A stretch of 64,000 nucleotides of DNA from positions 9,024,001-9,088,000 of the forward strand of contig NC_134510.1 in assembly GCF_027942865.1 (NCBI RefSeq). The letters run 5' to 3'. The position numbers and the translations under genes are program-made. Of this stretch, positions 53,201 to 64,000 are shown piece by piece. The notes under the pieces were generated by a model that made no database searches, was not told the DNA's origin, and saw only the letters and a program-made list of their open reading frames with translations. The stretch is from Odontesthes bonariensis (lineage: Eukaryota; Chordata; Actinopteri; Atheriniformes; Atherinopsidae). Positions within the stretch are counted from its first letter, which is position 1. Each line of letters starts with the position of its first letter.

Positions 53201-56200
53201 CTGTTCACATCCATGGGTACCATCAGCACAGTGATCAGTCTCTGCAGGAGAGAGACCATGTATCTGCACTCAGAAAACTGAGAAGTAATTGAAAAACAAA
53301 AAACTTTTGAGCATCATTTGTGCATCAGAAACAACTTTACTCTCAGGATTCATAAGAGCTTGAATAAAGGCAACGGAAGGCATCTTCAGTTCATGGTTCA
53401 GAACTGAAGAAGCCTTTTGTCTGAGAGGTGAAATGTCTTCAAGATCCCAAAAGAAGTTCTTTCAAGTTATTTAAAACTGAGCAGATTTACTCTGGATGCC
53501 AAAGGATGCATACCCTGTATACTCTTCATCTTATTTAAATCTACCAAAGACCACAAAGAATAAAAAATAATCTAACCCCAGGTACAAAAAAGTAAGTCCA
53601 GATGTCAATTTTGCAGCCTCCATATCTTGTAAGAACATTTGAAGTAGGTTTTCAAAGAGTTTCGGTCGCTAATTAGTTCTCTTCTTCCACAGTCAAAGTT
53701 GTATTCTACAATATTTGACCACTCTTCTGAATGTATACACCATAATACATGTCAGCGAGTGTCATGTTGCTGTTTTCATGATTGGAAAGTGTAAAGAAAA
53801 TCTAAAACCATGTCTTTTGAATAACAAGGATGAAAAAGAAGCAGACTTTTACTTTTGCAGGTTTTCCCATCTGGTCTTAGTGTGTAGCCTTTTCTACATT
53901 TACACACACAGGAGTTTTCTGTGTTCATGAAATCTTGTTCACATCCATGGCTGCTATCAGCACAGTGATCAATCTCTGGGATGGAAAAAACAGAAATGAG
54001 AGGGAAATTTTTACATTTTGCCTGATTTTTCTTTTTTTTTTCATATTCTCTTGGTTCTGTTGTTTGGGGTGTTTAAAAATGGATTACTTGTGCATTCAGT
54101 TTTTTCACCAGATTACAAAATAATAAAAAGCTCTTACTGCTGCAGGTCTTGCCATCCAGATTTAGGACGTAGCCCTTGTTACATTTGCAGATGTAGGACT
54201 CCGGAACGCTGACACAGTTATGCTCACAGCCGTGGTTTCCCAGGTCACAGTAGTCTATTTCTGAACAGGATGACTGTCTTATTAATGTTTTATCTACACT
54301 ATCAGAGCTGCAACTGCAGTTATAGCTATATGTATCAGCATTTTATGTACAATTTGGCCATTCAAATCAAAACAGCAAATAATAGAGTGCAACTTGTTCA
54401 TCCGGAAATGTACAATAAGGTACAGAACTGAGAAGGCAAGTATTATCAGACAATTTTTCTTGTTTTGATTTGACAATACTATGAGAGCCTGAAATCAACT
54501 CTACATTTCAGCAGCTGCTCTGATGATTGCAAAACCACACTTCCTTCAGGAAATCTCCCGCACTTTACTTTCTGTTAACATCTGCCAGGGGACCAAAAAG
54601 GGGCCTTTTCCAATTGTGGGAGGACAAGACATCACTGGTAGGAGGGATGCTGGCTGTCATTTCAGCTGGAGGACCATAAAAGTTACACATTTGCACAACC
54701 TATTTTTGTAGTAACCACGTGAGGCTTATCAAGTCTATCATTCAAGTAACAAAAAGTTGAAATTATTATCATTACGAATATTATCACATATTAATTGTTT
54801 TTGATCTTAGCATTTAAGGTGATTACATTTCACACATGCACTTTGAGCATTTGAGCAGGGACACTGTCCAGTCCCGATGAAGGCTTGGATATTGATCTGT
54901 ACCATTAACCATAAAAGAAAGATGATGATTCTAAAAATATTACTGTTGCATGTCTTCAGGTCTATGGTGAGTTCATATCCTGGACGGCAGCGACACTCGT
55001 AGCCATCAGCTAGGTTTGCACAGATGTGTTCACAGCCATGATCCACCACAGCACATGTGTCCTCAGCTGCCGAGGGAAAACATGGAGAAAAAGTATCTAC
55101 AGTTCAGATTACAGACAGACACCCACAGTAACTGATTGTTTGGGGCCACACATTCTATTTCATCTCTATCAATTCCTGGCTGAGAATTTTAGCCATTAGT
55201 GGCAACATTTTACGAGTTGTTATGTCTGTCTGGTCGTGATAATGACAGGCTTTTTCCCTGAAAGCAGGCGCATCAAGACAGTAACAATGAAAACTGAAGA
55301 GACAGAAATTTTAAAACAATGACTTGAGAGATGTCAAAATATCCCATAGAGACAGGTGATTGTTTTTGTGCATCCATAATCAAAAGCTAAATTTGTCTGT
55401 GATATTGAAATATTGGCTATAGCAGTTTAAGAATTTAGGGGTATTCTTTGACATACATTATTAATTTCAAAGTGTGATTTATGAGAACATTAAGATGCTT
55501 TGTCAACATACTGCAGTTTTATTTGACACGTGAGAATGAGACTGTAGCTGGTAAAGACGTCACCAGATTTTTTTTGAAAAGTTTTTTTTACCTTTACATG
55601 TCTTGGCATCAGGATTGAGGATGAAGCCTTTCCTGCACTTGCACTTGAATGAGGCAGGGCTGCTCACACAGATATGTTGGCACTGATGGTCCACCACATC
55701 ACACATCTCTGAACCTAAGGCATGTAGGAACAAGCACAAGTTTGCAAACACACACGCTCTGAAAAGTACAGAAACACTATTATGAAAATAATCGTCACCT
55801 CCACACAGTTTGGACTGGAACACAGAGATCAGGGTGTCTATTTGGCTAAAGTTGGCCACCAGGTGCACATGTTCGGTGTGTGGCTTGCTCCCTATGGCCT
55901 TCAAGGTGTTCATATCAACCCGGCCCACTCCAATGGCAAAGATTTGAATACCAGCCTCCCTCGCTTGTGCTGCAACCTCCTCCACAGTGTCCTGAGGTCT
56001 CCCATCAGTCACAATCATAGCGATTCGTGGAATGTGCATGCTCATTGGTCGGGCTCCCTGTTCCTCGGTAAAGGATGTCTCCATGGTGTACTGGATGGCC
56101 AGACCTGTCATGGTTCCTGTGGCGAGGTGTTCCATATTCCTCACAGCTTGAACCACTTCATCTCTGGTGGTGTAGGTGTTGAGGGAGAACTCAGGCTGCA

Positions 56201-56585
56201 CTACGCTTCCATACTGGAGCAGGCCGACGCGTGTTGCATCACGGCCGACATCGAGGAACTGCAGTAGGTTTATGATGAAGGTCTTGACCTTTTCGTAGTC
56301 TTTGGGACGGATGCTTCTGGAGCTGTCAATGACAAAGACGAAATCCAGCGGTGCAGCTTTACAAGGATTCTCTGCGAACAAGAGTAAGTTTACAATCAGT
56401 TTTGAAAACTGTAATAGCAAATATAAACAGGCATTCTAATCAGCAACTAGTCACTTACCCACTGAATTGTTTTGGATTGTTGTCTCATTTGTCCCTCTGG
56501 CTGTGATGAGTCTGGGACGGTGTCTCTCCGGCTGCACTGCATTACAGCACAACAGGCAGAAGAGACTGAGGGCCAGGGATCTCAT
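49126..56585 (-). CDS. MATN2: Matrilin-2
   Basis: Secreted oligomeric extracellular matrix adaptor. Twelve coding exons join in frame: 56585-56459, 56371-55799, 55714-55592, 55066-54944, 54260-54138, 53975-53853, 53241-53119, 52606-52484, 51374-50964, 50855-50703, 50238-50146 and 49175-49126. They give 2145 nt, or 714 residues. Order: signal peptide ([14 protein letters not shown]), VWA1, six EGF modules each on a 123-nt phase-1 exon, VWA2 on two exons, then a C-terminal segment with CQCE cysteines and a heptad coiled coil ending LETLENQLV, which trimerises matrilins. Human MATN2 has ten EGFs and about 956 residues, so this copy is shorter. The last intron has AT-AC ends. A GT donor at 56891-56890 suggests an upstream untranslated exon. 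The synteny with ERICH5, RIDA and POP1 identifies it as MATN2 rather than MATN4. Confidence 0.94.
50703..51374 (-). CDS. MATN2: MATN2 second VWA domain (two exons)
   Basis: Exons 51374-50964 and 50855-50703. The metal-ion-dependent adhesion site looks intact: DGSKS near the start, Thr in [10 protein letters not shown], and Asp in FTDGRS. The domain closes with a Cys (SRMC) that would pair with the Cys at its start (SECHDG). Confidence 0.93.
52203..52322 (-). pseudogene. Decayed EGF exon of MATN2
   Basis: Between EGF6 and VWA2 the minus strand reads [14 protein letters not shown] then [14 protein letters not shown], with a matching phase-1 donor position (A before GTATGA at 52203-52202). This is the C-terminal two-thirds of a normal matrilin EGF. 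The first two cysteines are gone, and the frame upstream meets three stop codons before an AG. The exon is therefore a relic that would break the protein if spliced in. Confidence 0.75.
52484..53975 (-). CDS. MATN2: MATN2 EGF modules 4-6, tandem near-identical, cysteine-shifted
   Basis: Exons 53975-53853, 53241-53119 and 52606-52484 encode three very similar modules (DHCAD..HGCEQ.FMN..DSCVCKC then [11 protein letters not shown]). In all three the third canonical Cys is replaced by Phe, and the Tyr two residues before the fourth Cys is replaced by Cys. Six cysteines are kept but with spacing C-x10-C-x-C-x-C. Modules 1-3 keep the usual pattern. Confidence 0.9.
53390..53470 (+). repeat. Interspersed repeat fragment in a MATN2 intron
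   Basis: It contains CTGAAGAAGCC and GAGAGGTGAAATGTCTTCAA, phrases I associate with a common teleost retroposon. Family not determined. Confidence 0.4.
54138..55714 (-). CDS. MATN2: MATN2 EGF modules 1-3 (canonical)
   Basis: Exons 55714-55592, 55066-54944 and 54260-54138, each 123 nt with phase-1 borders. Each has six cysteines in the normal EGF order, for example [13 protein letters not shown] then KCKC then DAKTC in module 1. Confidence 0.93.
55799..56371 (-). CDS. MATN2: MATN2 first VWA domain (single exon)
   Basis: The exon begins [20 protein letters not shown], giving a complete DxSxS metal-binding motif. Thr lies in [10 protein letters not shown] and Asp in IVTDGRPQD. The domain ends SKLCG, supplying the second Cys of the domain-closing disulfide. 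Confidence 0.95.
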
Positions 56586-57336
56586 TCTGATGAGAGATGA
56601 CAACTGCAGCAGAGGGGCACAATGACAAGAGTTCGTACAACAGGAACACTCTCACGATGTAGTAAGTAGAGGGCAAGGCTGCATGGAAGAGAGACAGGAG
56701 ACAAGGAAAAACAAACATGTTAGATAAGTTTTTATCTAGAAACAAAATACTACTACAAGTGACACACAAGACAGATGACTCGATAAGAGTCAAAGTTGTT
56801 GTGAGCCAGACTGATACCATTAATCTACTGCACAGCACATACAATCTACGAGGGAGTGAATCAGCTTTGTGATGCTGAAAAATCCAGTTACCTCGCAAAG
56901 CCACTCATCCTGCTTCATAGTACAGGCCCCTGTCAAGGATCAGATCATTTTTCATAATATGATGATACATTAAAAAAAATGGCATTGAGAGAGGGTTACC
57001 TGTCTTTTTTACATGACTGTAATCAGGGTCGTAGGAAGTTCATGTAAATGCACACACTTACGGAGCTGAAAAAATGTCCTACACACTGAAATTTTATCTC
57101 ACAATCAGAATTTTACTTCCAAAACAAACCAAATTATATATATTATTATTGTATCTTATTTTATTAATATTGATATTATTTCTATTTTGGAACAGAAATC
57201 ATATAAGCATGAATACTGTCATCGTTAAAACTCTTTTTTTTAAAAGAAATAAGTCCCAGGCACTCAAAAGTAGAAAAGGAAGAAGGTATAAATAAAAAGC
57301 CTTTAATGACTTTGGCTAATCATAATAAAATACCAA

Positions 57337-57372
57337 CATGTTTCAACCACCACCGTGGTCTTCATCAGGGCA
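57337..57372. repeat. Repeat fragment with fish transposon-tail motif
   Basis: The motif ATGTTTCAACCACCACCGTG followed by GTCTTCATCAGG resembles the conserved end of an abundant teleost interspersed repeat. The call is from memory only. Confidence 0.35.
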
Positions 57373-59400
57373 AAGCAGAAGTCCACTCTTTTTTTTAACT
57401 TCTAAAATAGCCAGAACAGAGGGCATTGAATAATCATCAGATCCTTTTCGGTTCTGTTGAATAAACTCAGCCTCACATGTATCAGAAGTATGTCTGGCTG
57501 CACCCGCAGTTGGATCATCCAACTCTGCCCACATCCAATTTGACTGCTTGTGGAAGGGGTTGGAGGGCACAGTTAGGGATTTGTGGACATGACTTCTAAA
57601 GTGACGCTGATGTGAGAAGAGTCTCAAAGATCAAAGAGGGAGAGAGGCTGTCAAAATGAAAAAAAAAAATCTGAAATAATCACAAACCAAGCACTGCAGC
57701 TAATGACAAAGGGATGAATTTCTTTGTACAAGTAAACCACCAGTGATAAGTAATAAAGTAATAAATATTAATTTATACTTCAAACTGAACAACACCAGAA
57801 TATTTACATTTCATTCATTAAGAATGAACAGTCTAATCACAATATTAATTGTGGAGCTGTCTATTCTTACATTCGCCGACATTTTTGATTGTTATACTGG
57901 TATCAAGTTATCAAACACCTTCCTTTGAAGGGGCCTGTGTCTGAATGTTTCAGCCAAGCTACCTTTGAATCAGGAAGTCCTGGCAGCTCTAAGAAGAAAC
58001 AGAAATGTGCTCAACAATAATTCTGTGACAAAGGAGAAAATTATTCTTGTTGATGAAAATCACTGAATTTTAAACCATGCTACTGAAAAGAATTTGTGAT
58101 AAGTATTTTTTCTTATAGGACAACTGCTGTGAAAAACAGTAGATTATAACTCGGGTGTGACGTTTTTTCCCAGTTCCAAGCCTTCCAAAGAAAGGCAAAA
58201 TGGAAGTTCCATAAACCACCAAGATTCTGCTTCAAGGACTCATGGGAACTACGCAGGGCTGCAATAGTTGACATGACATTCATTTTGTGCTGTTGTAAAT
58301 TATTTATAATATCAATTTTATTTTTGTTTGCTGTTCTATTTATATTTGAGTTGAGCTGTGTTAAAATTGTAACGTAAGTTCCAGTAACTTTAATATTGGC
58401 AATGTGTGTGGTGGATGGGCCACAAGTATAGTTTTTCTTGGTCCATTATTCATTAAATGAAACCTTGCAATTCCACCAAATCTGTTTCAAACACTTGCAT
58501 CTTTAATGGATAATTGCTGTGTATGTTGAAATTGTTTTTTAAAACATTAGACTTGCTACAAAGGGAAGGTCAGTCACACAGACTGTTTTGTTTTGTTAGG
58601 TATTTTTTCTGAATGATTTATTTGATTAAGAAATTGAACAAGAGTGACTTATTAATGAGATTCATGTTTTCCCATCTGTCACCAAATGGAGTCAAACCGC
58701 TATATATGTATAAGCTTTTGGATGTTTTGCTGCACAGGTGGTTTAAAGTGATTTAAGAGAAGCTGAAAGGTACCACAGACTGTTTTCCTATCCAGTTCCC
58801 AGGGGCGCCATCCTTTACCATCCATATTCAGACTGCAACTTCAGCCATCTTAAAGATCTGGTATCAGTGTAGAAATTGCAAATACATCCACATTCAGGCA
58901 GAGTTACGTGGTATTTGTCATGAAGTACCAATCATGTTGATTAGGTAAAACAGGAAGTTGACGAATAACTGAATTCTGAAAAACTTTCTCAGAGGGATGA
59001 GACTAGTTCAGGGCTCAGTCTGCCCACAGCCCCACGTAGACATGTATATGGTAGCTGCTGACCTGGGACCTGCTGGGGTCACATATCCATGTTGCATCTC
59101 ACACTGAGTGGTTGACCTCTGAACTCACATATGCTTGACATCTCATTGCCAAAATCTTCACATCATTATCTTAAGCTGCTGTTCTTCTTCTTGACTTTTT
59201 CTGCCGTAATAATGAATAATAATTTTCAACGATGTCCTTGCAGATTAACATTTTGCTGCCATGCTTCACCAGAGGATGTATTTATCTATGTAAAGACTTA
59301 TTAAAATGCACTCTTTATGAAAATCTATTCTACGTTTTCATTCAAATATATTTATTTTATACTAGCTATTTGATAAATTGTGTGTATTGCTGTGCCGCAG

Positions 59401-59570
59401 AGCAATTATTTTGAAAGCCAAGATTGTATGTTTACGATGAAACACAAAAACGGCATGTACGGTGCGGCTTTTATGGGATTTGGTCTGTGTTTTGTACATT
59501 CCCTGTCCTTGATGGCTTTTCGTGATGTTGGTGAAAAAAGACCTAAGCTGTTTCCAGACCTCATTTTTAG
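59401..59570 (+). other. Unassigned exon-like open stretch
   Basis: A 170-nt open segment is framed by a good acceptor (TGTGCCGCAG) and a strong donor (AG before GTGAGTA). It encodes a hydrophobic central part (GAAFMGFGLCFVHSLSLMAF) between charged ends. I do not recognise the family. No start exon or convincing partner exon was found nearby, so it may be chance or a fragment of an unrecognised gene. Confidence 0.25.
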
Positions 59571-60439
59571 GTGAGTACTCAGCAGGTGATCGACAAGCCA
59601 AATAAAAAATTATATAAGTTCTTGAGAACATTAATCAACAGATATTAAGAGACATTAATCAGACCTGGGTCATATGCAATTAACTCTGAGTTACTGCATT
59701 TAAAGACATTGAATAAAAATCTACTCACCTTGTTGTCAACACTAAAATATTTTCTTGAGAAATCCCACCACTGAATCAAGAGAAGACCACCAGCAGGAAA
59801 ATCTGTCAGTCTAGTTGCTCCACAGTGTAAACACACCTATGCCCCAGCTCTCTGTCTTTTTGAACTGCTCAGCCCCTTACTCCATCTACTCGGTTTCTCT
59901 GTTTACACCCCCTCTGACTCTAACTTTGGAGACGCCTCTTGTTCTGCTCAGTCTGCTGGTAAAACAATAACTACAGTATGAGTGTTTCATGCACATTCAG
60001 ATATCAATACTTAGCTTTAAAGCCACTGTATAAATGTGATAAATCGGGTAATGAATGTATCTCTTATGAGCAGTTTTTAAAATCAAACGTTCTCATAGGA
60101 AATGACTATTGTGATAGAGGTGATTGCAATTTCAAAAAATTAACTTTCTTCATCCTTTGCTGAACAGCAGTTTATGGAAAGACTGGGTAAGTAGAACCAT
60201 CACTATTCCGACCCCTGTGAGGGCACCTTCCTGCCACACAATGAACAGATTTATACTGTCTCCTCTCACCTCAGTGACCAAATAGTTTCCAGGAGAACAT
60301 ATTATTTGATCTACAAAGTCAGCAAGAAAAAGTAATTGTATTAATTCTATATAAGTACTTGATAAAAAAAAAGTTACTTGGCTGAACTCAATTCTTAACA
60401 TACAAACTGTACATGCTTCATCTACAAAAACACACACAC

Positions 60440-60664
60440 CTCACATTTGTCAGTGAAATTTGATTTTAATAGACAAATAAATGTCACATCTTTATTCTCC
60501 ATACAGCAGTGCTCTTCAAGTTTGACTTTTGCATCCTTGCAGGACATTTTGTGTCCGGGGAGCACCTTGCCAATAACTGCATCTGGTGGAACAGACTTGT
60601 GTAATATTTGAACAGACCACAAAGCTCCCATTGGCCTAATTGAAAAAACACAACCAAGGTCCAT
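60440..60664 (-). other. Unassigned open stretch
   Basis: It begins MDLGCVFSIRPMGALWSVQI on the minus strand and continues Cys/Lys-rich, followed by a GTGTGTGTG donor-like sequence. A second open stretch at about 60437-60150 follows. No family was recognised and coding status is doubtful. Confidence 0.2.
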
Positions 60665-61587
60665 GTTTATTGAGCTTCAGGTTCCCTTCAAGCAACTCAT
60701 TCTTAGTGACTACAAAGAGGAAACTGATTTCATATCAGTTAAGTCATAATAGATAAATAGCAGCCTGAGACATTTCCCGTCCATCAGTAGAAACACAGTT
60801 ACATTTAAAAGTTAGCAATAATCAACCAGCACAATTCAACACTGGGTTTTTATGAAACAATTCTGTTTTCTGTTGAGTAAAACAGTAAAAAGAAGGTGAT
60901 ATGTTTGATATACACTAGGTTGCTCTTTGATCATGTCAGAATACAGGCAGATGCTTCTCTTTGGGAAACTTTCAGTCAAGGTGACACTTCATACAAAGAG
61001 CCTAAAAAGTGCCCTCCTGTGGAGATAACGTTTTGAATGAAGGCAATCCAACCCTGATCATGAGCAGAGACAAGACAGAAAGGAAACACATGATGACTCC
61101 TCACTCATACTATCACAGTTCACCAATGCGGCCAACAAGCTCCTCATTGTTGCTATTATGCATAAGATTAACATTTCTGTAGAGGCTGGGACTCACATAA
61201 TACATCATACTATTAGAGATTACACAGAGAGCACAAATGGAATTCATAAAAATATAAATCATCTATCAAACATTCTAGTGCTTTCATATTTTGTTTCACC
61301 CAGATTCAAATGCAAAAAATGCACATCATTTCTGGAATTACACTAAGAGAGACAGAACAGATTAATATATAAGGAAAAACACGAGATAATCAGTAATAAC
61401 AGGAAGAGATGAGAAGTCACGGTGGTGGTGCTTTTGCACATGTACATAGGTATACATGTGTGTAGTATGTGTGTAGCTACAGTATATCCATGCATATACT
61501 GTACACTGGAGAGGCAGTGTGGTGCATAAAATTTTGCTGGGGTCTTATTAACAGCAGGATTTATTCAGCAGAATGCTGGGATTGTGC

Positions 61588-61668
61588 TCATGCAGTAGCA
61601 GCAGCGCGAGATGGAGGTGCCTGTTTGGGAGGAACACTGACATGGTCGTCGTATGGTGGGAGCAGCAC
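61588..61668 (-). CDS. LAPTM4B: Lysosomal-associated transmembrane protein 4B, last coding exon
   Basis: After an AATCCCCAG acceptor the minus strand encodes VLLPPYDDHVSVPPKQAPPS then RAAATA and a stop. VLLPPYDD is the conserved cytosolic tail start of LAPTM4 proteins, and PPYD supplies the PY motif that binds NEDD4-type ubiquitin ligases and directs lysosomal sorting. The human protein has a second PY motif at the extreme end (PPPPY). Here the tail ends in an Ala-rich stretch without it. The membrane-spanning exons must lie beyond 64000. The position next to MATN2 matches human. Confidence 0.85.
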   Translation of the reverse strand: MLLPPYDDHVSVPPKQAPPSRAAATA

Positions 61669-64000
61669 CTGGGGATTAAAAAAGGAGGTGAAACACAAAA
61701 GGAATATATGTAAACAACAGTGCAGCAATATGACAATACTTATAATGTATAAGTGCTCAAACATCAAACTTATAATGTTTGAGCACGTCTAAGTTGCATC
61801 ATCTGTTTTTGTGCAAATTCAAAATGAAGAACCAAATTAAACTTTGGATTCAATAAAAGCTGTTTTTTTGTCTCAATGCTAACATGCTCACAATGAATCC
61901 TTACATGCGTCTATTTTCCAGGTATGAATACCATGTGATATCTTAGCTCAGGTAAAACTGTCTTTGGTTAGGGTTGTTCTTTAGGTTTTATTATGGTTAA
62001 GTCTAGATAAAAGTTGGCATCAGGGGTTAAAAATTAGAATAGAGTTATAGACATTTTCACAGATTAAAACCAAATATTAAGCGACTGGACAATTTAAAAG
62101 CTCCAAATAATCTTCCACCCCTGGCACAAGTACAGCTGAAAAATAATTTTATTAGATTTCCTTCAAACAAAACATTGAACAAATTTGACATTTTCACTGC
62201 ATTACCAAAATGTTATGCAACCAACATTTCAGCTGCACTAAAGTGTCCAAAAAGTAATTACAAACTGAGGTGAAGGACCAGCCTAAATTATCATTCAGAT
62301 TTTTACCTGCCAATAAAAAAAAAAAAAGTTGGGTGCTCTGGCAGGAAGTCCCTGGCCTGCCTTTACTTTTAATTCTGGGAACAACAAGCAACACAGTGCT
62401 CACAATATAAGCTCAAAATTTATAGAAATTACTGTTTCTGGGTCACTAAATCATTATATGTATTTTGCATTATTTGAAACTGTCACACATGCTCAGAAAC
62501 AGTCAAATTAAATCAAATTTTTAAGGCTCCAAAAACATAACATGCCCACATTTTCCTAAATTGGCAATATGTGAAATTGTCACAAAGATATTTCCAAACT
62601 ATTAGATGTTCCAAATGTTTATGAAGAAGTACAAGGAGGTAGACAACGGTGTAACACCAAGGACTGTCACACAAGAGAATGAAGGTGAAGTCTCATCTGA
62701 CCCAATCACCTAAAACAACCTTTTAATTTCCTACTTTGTCACTGTCGGTTAGGGTTAGGCAAAAAAATACATGGTTATGCTTTAATCACAAAAAATACAT
62801 AATTACAGTTTGCATCACGTTGAACACTTTCCCAGAAACAACAGGAAATTAAAAAAGTTACCAATTTCTGGACCTTTATGAGGAGACTACTGTGTTTAAG
62901 TATTTCACTGTGAGACTGAGCTGAATAAGAGAAGATTCATCTTCTCTTATTCCTCACTCACACTGAACAAATGTAGGGTGAGGTGGTGAGGTCTGTTTTA
63001 TTTCAATAATGGCTGCCTGCAGCACGGAAGTCCTCATCTGGGCTGGAAAGCTCTCTTTGCTTAGTGCTGTGACATGTTGCTTATTATAGGAACTAGATAA
63101 ATCGTTTCTACAAGCTTTTTCTTTCAAAAATTCAAGTCTAACCATCCTCTCAGCTTGACCCTTCACCAGCAGAGTACCCAAGCTGACTTCATGTGGAGTG
63201 AGAAGACCGCAGATGTGGCTCAACACCCATTTTGGTTTCGCTGTTGATAACTCAGCAAACAAAAATGCTCTCTGAATGGTTCAGCTGACTTCATATAAAA
63301 CACCATGTGCCCGACCTGTGTGTGCAATGTTTTAAACCATGAGTCACTGAATGTGTCAGCGCATAGAGACAGCTGCAGTCCTGCCTCTGTGACAATAAAT
63401 CTTGCTGTTTTTCAAGAAAAATGGACATATAATAATCCATCATGTCTTTTAGCCTACAGCACAAATGAGAATTATAGCTCCTCTTACGGCTCACTTCATT
63501 TCTGAGAACCTATACAAAAAAACAGCCTATTGTCCTTTCTCGTTTTTGCCTGACCACAACAGCAGGGCCAGCCTTAGAAACGTGAATCACTGTCTTTCTG
63601 CATGATAGACTGAAAAAATAAATCACTATTAACAGTGCAGCTGACCTCAATAGCCTTGAGACAACCAGCACATGGGACAGGTCACATCAACACCTTTAAA
63701 TCATAGCTACAGAGGATAACTTGCAATCACATTCTCTGAATTGCATGCTTGAGTCTCTGCGGACACATCAGTGACTCACCGATAAGAATATTTTCAACCT
63801 GCATGACCCAATGTAGGACCCAACGTTGTCTAATTTGGGGTTGTAAATAACATTATAAACATACATGTATATATATATATCTATATATATATATAGATAT
63901 ATATATATAGATATAAATACTGTATATCATGATATGATATCATATATATGATATCAGTATCACTGATGAATTGTTACAAAGCTATACATATATATATATA
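61669..64000. other. LAPTM4B last intron (partial)
   Basis: No upstream LAPTM4B exon was found, so this should be intron running off the window. A minus-strand open frame at 62954-63262 has no family or splice support. The end of the window is a TA-rich palindromic tract. Confidence 0.5.
63862..64000. repeat. TA-rich, partly palindromic microsatellite at the window edge
   Basis: Long TA runs are interrupted by CTA/TAG and ATCATGATATGATATCAT-like palindromes, and TA resumes at the last bases. It is likely unstable and may reach beyond the window. Confidence 0.9.

Larger units (their letters stand above)
56586..61587. other. MATN2-LAPTM4B intergenic region
   Basis: The first few hundred bases carry the MATN2 5' UTR and a likely untranslated exon ending at 56892. 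Further out there is a repeat fragment around 57337-57372 and two unexplained candidate coding stretches (59401-59570 plus; 60440-60664 minus). No known gene was recognised here. The LAPTM4B 3' UTR must occupy the right-hand part. Confidence 0.5.

Noticed and set aside
55782-56267. A 161-residue plus-strand frame
   Set aside because: It is antisense to the MATN2 VWA1 exon.
62954-63262. A 102-residue minus-strand frame considered as an upstream LAPTM4B exon
   Set aside because: It lacks the membrane segments and conserved motifs of LAPTM4 proteins and has no suitable splice sites.

Overview
This is a stretch of vertebrate nuclear DNA, almost certainly from a ray-finned fish. It is AT-rich, its genes are split by GT-AG introns with consensus splice sites, and the intergenic and intronic DNA carries Tc1-like transposons, non-LTR retrotransposon tails, a solo LTR and many microsatellites of the kind common in teleosts. 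There are no operons, CRISPR arrays or prokaryotic genes.

Gene order from left to right: NIPAL2 (plus; first exon off the left edge; 6132-22390), POP1 (minus; 34203-24011), RIDA (plus; 34830-38222), ERICH5 (minus; 47839-40482), MATN2 (minus; 56585-49126) and the last coding exon of LAPTM4B (minus; 61668-61588). From memory, human 8q22 carries MTDH, LAPTM4B, MATN2, RPL30, ERICH5, RIDA, POP1 and NIPAL2 in this order, so this is a conserved microsynteny block. I found no RPL30 between MATN2 and ERICH5. All gene models were built by hand from splice consensus, reading frame and family similarity. Each joins in frame from start to stop, except NIPAL2 and LAPTM4B, which run off the window.

NIPAL2 and POP1 are tail to tail. 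POP1 and RIDA are head to head across about 0.4 kb containing an ETS-type motif, so they probably share a bidirectional promoter. RIDA and ERICH5 converge. ERICH5, MATN2 and LAPTM4B are all on the minus strand. The genes are not functionally linked: a Mg2+-transporter-like membrane protein, an RNase P/MRP subunit, an imine deaminase, an acidic lipid-anchored protein of unknown function, an extracellular matrix adaptor and a lysosomal membrane protein.

I did not find a new multi-gene system. The most interesting signals are inside MATN2. Its last intron has textbook U12-type AT-AC ends. Three tandem EGF modules share a relocated cysteine, and a decayed seventh EGF exon lies between them and the second VWA domain. 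Others worth a look are a 36-bp coding minisatellite in ERICH5, a duplicated and partly inverted piece of the POP1 3' end inside a POP1 intron, a near-perfect 48-bp palindrome in a NIPAL2 intron, and a Tc1 copy carrying a nested retroposed insert with a 5-bp target duplication.
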